Below are positions 60,719-64,000 of a stretch of 64,000 nt of DNA, piece after piece (within the stretch, counting starts at the first letter, position 1; each line of letters begins with the position of its first letter). The notes beneath the pieces were generated by a model, which was given only the letters and a program-made list of their open reading frames with translations, was not told the DNA's origin and made no database searches. Source of the stretch: Actinomadura parmotrematis (lineage in GTDB: Bacteria; Actinomycetota; Actinomycetes; Streptosporangiales; Streptosporangiaceae); contig NZ_JAIBOA010000021.1 of the NCBI RefSeq assembly GCF_019458805.1, positions 1-64,000 on the forward strand, given 5' to 3'. The translations under genes were made by a program, and so were the position numbers.

Positions 60719-61405
60719 GTGATCATTGACAAGCGCTTCCACGGCCCGGACGGCTCGGGCAACGGGGGGTACGTGGCGGGGCTGCTCGCCGCGCACGTCG
60801 ACTCCGACACCGTGACGGTGTCGCTGCGCACGCCGCCGCCGCTGGACACCGAGCTGCGCGTCTCGCCCGCCGACGACCGCTGGCTCGGCGCGTGGCTGTG
60901 GAACGGCGACGAGCTCGTCGCCGAGGCGCTCACCGGCGCGATCGTGGTCCCGCCGGTGCCCGCCGTGGCGTTCGCGCGGGCCGAGCGGGCCGGCGCGGCG
61001 GCCCTGTCGTCCGAGGACCACCCCTTCCCGCGCTGCTTCGTCTGCGGGCCCGACCGCGACCCGGGCGACGGGCTGCGGCTCGCCGTCGGCCCGGTGGGCG
61101 AGGGCACGGTGGCGGCCGCCTGGCGGCCGGCCGGGCCGGTCACGCCCGAGCTGGTCTGGGCCGCGCTGGACTGCCCCGGCGGCCTCGCCTTCGACCTGGC
61201 GGGGCGGGCGGCGGTGCTCGGCACCATGACGGCCCGGGTCCTCGGGCTGCCCGAGCCCGGCGAGGAATGCGTGGTGATGGGCCGCGCGCGCAGCCGCGAG
61301 GGGCGCAAGCTGCACGCCGCGACCGCGCTCTACGGGGCGGACGGGGGGCTGCTCGGGCGGGCCGAGCAGATCTGGATCGAGGTCGATCCGGCCCGTTTCC
61401 GGTGA
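60719..61405 (+). CDS. Hotdog/thioesterase-like hypothetical protein
   Basis: A 228-residue protein that looks like a tandem hotdog fold: DKRFHGPDGSGNGGYVAGLL at the start is the acyl-CoA thioesterase-like opening, and HPFPRCFVCGPDRDPGDGLR in the middle is widespread in actinomycete members. A C-terminal segment (CVVMGRARSREGRKLHAATA) completes the second unit. Acyl-CoA or fatty-acid metabolism is plausible. GTG 60719 is favoured over 60698 by the GGGGGA before it. Confidence 0.65.
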   Translation: MIIDKRFHGPDGSGNGGYVAGLLAAHVDSDTVTVSLRTPPPLDTELRVSPADDRWLGAWLWNGDELVAEALTGAIVVPPVPAVAFARAERAGAAALSSEDHPFPRCFVCGPDRDPGDGLRLAVGPVGEGTVAAAWRPAGPVTPELVWAALDCPGGLAFDLAGRAAVLGTMTARVLGLPEPGEECVVMGRARSREGRKLHAATALYGADGGLLGRAEQIWIEVDPARFR

Positions 61406-61607
61406 TGGGCGGGCCGGCTGCACCCGGTGACCGCCCGGTGACCTTGTTCCGCTAACGCGCCGCGCGGCGGGGTCCCGGTCCCGATCAGGAGGTGAGGCGG
61501 CCCTACCGGTTACGTCGAAGTGGCGCCAAATGTGTCGTCCGACACGGTATGGCCCGGTAACGTCGCGTTGAATCTGAGCACCCGTGACCAATGGAGGTCG
61601 GGTCGAG

Positions 61608-61823
61608 ATGAACGGTAACGGGTTTCTGGTGATCTGCGCGGCGGCGCTCGCCGTGTACATGGGGATGACGTGGGAGCGCGCCCGCCGCGCGCTGTTCGAC
61701 GTGCGCAGCGGGCGGAAGCGGGTGGACAACCTGAAACGGGCGGCCACCCGCGAGCGCTTCCACGCCTACCTGGTGGTGACCGCCGCGGCGGCGGTCATCT
61801 TCATGATCGCGAAGTACCAGTAG
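61608..61823 (+). CDS. Small membrane protein
   Basis: A 71-residue protein with two hydrophobic helices, FLVICAAALAVYMGM near the N-terminus and YLVVTAAAAVIFMIA at the C-terminus, joined by a basic loop (RARRALFDVRSGRKRVDNLK). GGAGGT lies 9 nt before the ATG. Two-TM hairpin, function unknown. Confidence 0.65.
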   Translation: MNGNGFLVICAAALAVYMGMTWERARRALFDVRSGRKRVDNLKRAATRERFHAYLVVTAAAAVIFMIAKYQ

Positions 61824-61838
61824 TCCCCGGTCCGGCCC

Positions 61839-63347
61839 TCACGGGCCGGTGAACAGCGGGTCCTCGCGCTCCCCCGCGCCATGGCGCCCGCCGGCGTGCG
61901 GGGCGTCCTGGACGGGCGGCGTCCCGGTCGCCGGCGGCCGGGACGCGCCGGGCGCGGGCGGGAACGTCGGGAAGGACGTCCCGCCGGGCACCGGCGCCGC
62001 CAGCGGGCCGGACGGCATCGCCCCGAGCGGCGAGGGCGCCTGCCCCACCGGCGCGCCCATGGGCTGCCCCATCGGCTGCGCCACCGGGACGTGGCCGCCC
62101 TGCGGCACGGCCGGGGCCGCCGCCGGGGGGACGTTGGACGACAGGCTGCCCGACGACAGCGTGCTGTGGGTGAACTGGTCGACCTGCCGGCGCGCCCGGT
62201 CGGCCTCGGCGCGGGCGGCGTCGCGCTCCTCGGCGAGGGCGGTGAGGGCCGCCTGCTGCTCGGCGACCGACTGCGACAGCCGGCGGAGCTGCGCGGCCTG
62301 CTCGGCGAGCCGCCCCGACATCTCGTCGCGCTCGCCGGCCGCCGCGGTGGCCTGGGAGAGGGCGGCGTCGCGCTCCTTGACCGCCTCCTGGAGGCGCTCG
62401 GCGGCGCGCGCGGCCTCGCTCTCGGCGTCGGCGCGGGCGCGCTGGGCGGCGGTGCGCTCGGCCTCGGCCTTGCTGGCGGCCTGCATGGCGCGCTGGCGCT
62501 GCGCCTCGCTGTCGCGCATGGCGTTGCGCAGGTCCTCGGCGCCCTGGCGGACGACGGCGGCCTCGACGCGCTGCGCCTCGGCGCCGCCCTCGATCTCGGC
62601 GACGCGCGCGTGCAGGGCGACCAGCTCGGCGCGGGCGTTCTCCAGGGCGGCGAGCAGCTCGGTCTCGCGGGCGGCGATGCGGTCGCGCTCGCTCTCGGCG
62701 GCGAGCTTGGCGGTCATCGCCTGCTGCGCGATCTGGTGCGCCTCCTCCCACGCCTTCTCGGCGGCGTCGCGCTTGGCGGTGGCCAGCTTGGCCTCCTCGC
62801 GCGCCTGGGCGGCGTCGCGGTCGGCGAGGCCCGCGCGGTGGCGCGCCTGGCCGGCCTCCTGGCGGGCCTCGTCGGCCTGCCGCTGGGAGGCGTCGCGCTC
62901 GGTCTGCGCGACGGCGAGCTCGCGGGCCGCCTCGGCGCGCACCTCGGCGACGCGGCGCTCGACGCCGGCGACGCTGAGCTCGGCGGTGAGGGAGTCGGCG
63001 AGCAGGTCGGCGGCCTTCTCCAGGCGCTCGACCATGTCCCAGGTGGCGGCGACCTGGCCGGTGAGGCCGGGGGCGTCGCGGCCGCGCTCGCGGCGCTCGC
63101 GCGACTGGCGCTCGCAGGCGCCGTCGTTGTCCTGGCAGTAGCGGACGGCGCGGACGGCGCCGATCGCCTGCGGGACGGGCCGTCCGCAGTTGGCGCAGGG
63201 CCAGACCGTCACCGGGTCGCCCACCCGCGCGACCGCGGCCTCGCCCCGGACCCCCTGCACCGCCGCGGAGGGCACCCCGCCGGGCATGCCCATGGGCCTG
63301 CCCGGATCGCCCGGAACGCTGATGTCGCGCTCATCGCTGTTCGGCAT
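61839..63347 (-). CDS. Zinc-finger and long coiled-coil protein with Pro-rich tail
   Basis: A 502-residue protein. At about residues 51-80 PCANCGRPVPQ and VRYCQDNDGAC give a CxxC...C...C zinc site. Residues about 105-395 are a continuous, Ala/Glu/Arg-rich coiled coil (REEAKLATAKRDAAEKAWEE and similar). The last 100 residues are Pro/Gly-rich and disordered (PMGQPMGAPVGQAPSP). This is a cytoskeletal- or scaffold-like design (compare Scy/FilP-type proteins in actinomycetes), but no homology to a named protein is claimed. ATG 63347 is favoured by a -10 box (63355-63360) 7 nt upstream; GTG 63356 is possible. Confidence 0.7.
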   Translation of the reverse strand: MPNSDERDISVPGDPGRPMGMPGGVPSAAVQGVRGEAAVARVGDPVTVWPCANCGRPVPQAIGAVRAVRYCQDNDGACERQSRERRERGRDAPGLTGQVAATWDMVERLEKAADLLADSLTAELSVAGVERRVAEVRAEAARELAVAQTERDASQRQADEARQEAGQARHRAGLADRDAAQAREEAKLATAKRDAAEKAWEEAHQIAQQAMTAKLAAESERDRIAARETELLAALENARAELVALHARVAEIEGGAEAQRVEAAVVRQGAEDLRNAMRDSEAQRQRAMQAASKAEAERTAAQRARADAESEAARAAERLQEAVKERDAALSQATAAAGERDEMSGRLAEQAAQLRRLSQSVAEQQAALTALAEERDAARAEADRARRQVDQFTHSTLSSGSLSSNVPPAAAPAVPQGGHVPVAQPMGQPMGAPVGQAPSPLGAMPSGPLAAPVPGGTSFPTFPPAPGASRPPATGTPPVQDAPHAGGRHGAGEREDPLFTGP

Positions 63348-63354
63348 GGAATGC

Positions 63355-63360
63355 ACTTTA
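63355..63360 (-). promoter_or_regulatory. -10 box for the coiled-coil gene
   Basis: TAAAGT on the minus strand would start transcription one base before ATG 63347, again a leaderless arrangement. Confidence 0.5.
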
Positions 63361-63439
63361 CGGGCAAGTAGCCGGGGCTGCAGAGACTTGCGCACCCTGT
63401 GAGAAGGACGGTACGAGTGGTGACGGACCGGGCGGGCGG

Positions 63440-63955
63440 TCAGTCCGCGGCGCGCAGCGTCTTCCGGTAGGCGAGCCAGCGCTCGATCATCTCCGCGGCC
63501 TCGCGCTGCATGAAGGCGAAGAACTCCGCGCCCTCGTTCAGCCGCCGTCCCGCGCGGGTGTCCGCGCCGACCGCGCGGACGCCCTCGTACAGGCTCTCCT
63601 GGAACATGCGGGTGGTGCTCTCGCGGCCCGCGACGACCTCTTCCCACACGTTGTCGCGCACCCGGTAGACGTCGCGCCGGGAGCCGGGCTCGCGCTCGCG
63701 CGCCGCCATGTGCAGGTGCACCAGGTTGCGCACCGCGCCCGAGATGGCGGCGGGGCTGACCTGGAGCACCTCCGCGAGCTCGGCGGCGGTGAGGGCGCCG
63801 TCCTCCGACGCCAGCAGGGCGCCGAAGACGCGCGCGGGCATCCGCTGCCAGCCGGCGTCCTCCATCCGCACCGCGAAACGCTCGATGAAGCGCCGGACCG
63901 CGTCGATATCGGGGCCGGTGTCGGGCTCGCCCGCCTTCGGGTCGGTCACGCGCAT
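63440..63955 (-). CDS. MarR/GbsR-like transcriptional regulator
   Basis: A 171-residue winged-helix regulator. GWQRMPARVFGALLASEDGA, LTAAELAEVLQVSPAAISGA and VRNLVHLHMAAREREPGSRR give the recognition helix and wing, the GbsR/MarR pattern seen in actinomycete osmotic or drug regulators. ATG 63955 and GTG 63949 are both possible; AGGAG lies 3 and 9 nt before them, respectively. The gene is complete and sits 92 bp from the coiled-coil gene on the same strand. Confidence 0.75.
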   Translation of the reverse strand: MRVTDPKAGEPDTGPDIDAVRRFIERFAVRMEDAGWQRMPARVFGALLASEDGALTAAELAEVLQVSPAAISGAVRNLVHLHMAAREREPGSRRDVYRVRDNVWEEVVAGRESTTRMFQESLYEGVRAVGADTRAGRRLNEGAEFFAFMQREAAEMIERWLAYRKTLRAAD

Positions 63956-64000
63956 CAGCTCCTGGATCCGGTCGGCTCCCCAGTGTAACCGGAAATTCAA

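Overview
The window is chromosomal DNA from a high-GC filamentous actinomycete. I infer an Actinomadura-like or Thermomonosporaceae-like organism, but the sequence alone cannot name the genus. The signs are very GC-rich third codon positions and an HrdB/SigB-type sigma factor. There is also an Mca/MshB-type PIG-L hydrolase, an F420-type (Ddn) nitroreductase, an orphan DUF5753/Scr1 regulator, DtxR/DmdR-type iron boxes, and many leaderless genes with a TANNNT -10 box 6-8 nt before the start codon. I found no rRNA, tRNA or CRISPR array.

Layout. 0-5 kb: short Acg-like nitroreductase, RlmA-type rRNA methyltransferase with thioredoxin, a primary-like sigma factor and class II DAHP synthase. 5-13.3 kb: a signalling island with an RsbW-like kinase, a STAS antagonist, a SpoIIE phosphatase with GAF domains, a soluble hybrid histidine kinase carrying a 276-bp-periodic HAMP array, and a response regulator. 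13.4-19.4 kb: a TauE-like membrane protein with a cupredoxin tail, gltX, and small metabolic enzymes (DinB/MDMPI, NUDIX, SDR, HAD, PIG-L). 19.4-22.1 kb: a coupled TROVE/vWA-like plus Fis-HTH gene pair, a candidate RNA-repair or Ro-type system. 22.2-25.8 kb: VOC, TetR, acyl-CoA dehydrogenase and a divergent APH-type kinase with a repeated operator between them.

25.9-32.1 kb: a five-gene siderophore-precursor operon (ornithine/lysine N-hydroxylase, DhbA, DhbC, DhbE, DhbB) behind tandem iron boxes. No NRPS is present, so assembly must be encoded elsewhere. 32.2-41.2 kb: secreted RlpA-like protein, a regulatory-looking non-coding stretch, a DHA2 exporter with divergent LysR, an AlkZ-like winged-helix protein, FadD-type ligase and a DUF2786 protein. 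41.2-50.3 kb is more accessory: small HTH protein, class II amidotransferase, IS-transposase remnant, orphan genes, aldo/keto reductase, citrate synthase, DUF4291 protein, and gene-free tracts with short tandem repeats.

50.3-64 kb: HPF-like small protein, DUF5753 regulator, Ddn-type reductase, degenerate APH fold, beta-hydroxyacid dehydrogenase, histidine phosphatase and VOC protein. These are followed by a four-gene translationally coupled module: winged-helix-like protein, Fe-S PD-(D/E)XK nuclease, a large unknown protein and an SF1 helicase, with a zinc-ribbon protein next to it. This split nuclease-helicase module is the best candidate for an undescribed system in the window. The right end holds a hotdog-like protein, a small membrane protein, a zinc-finger/coiled-coil protein and a MarR/GbsR-like regulator.
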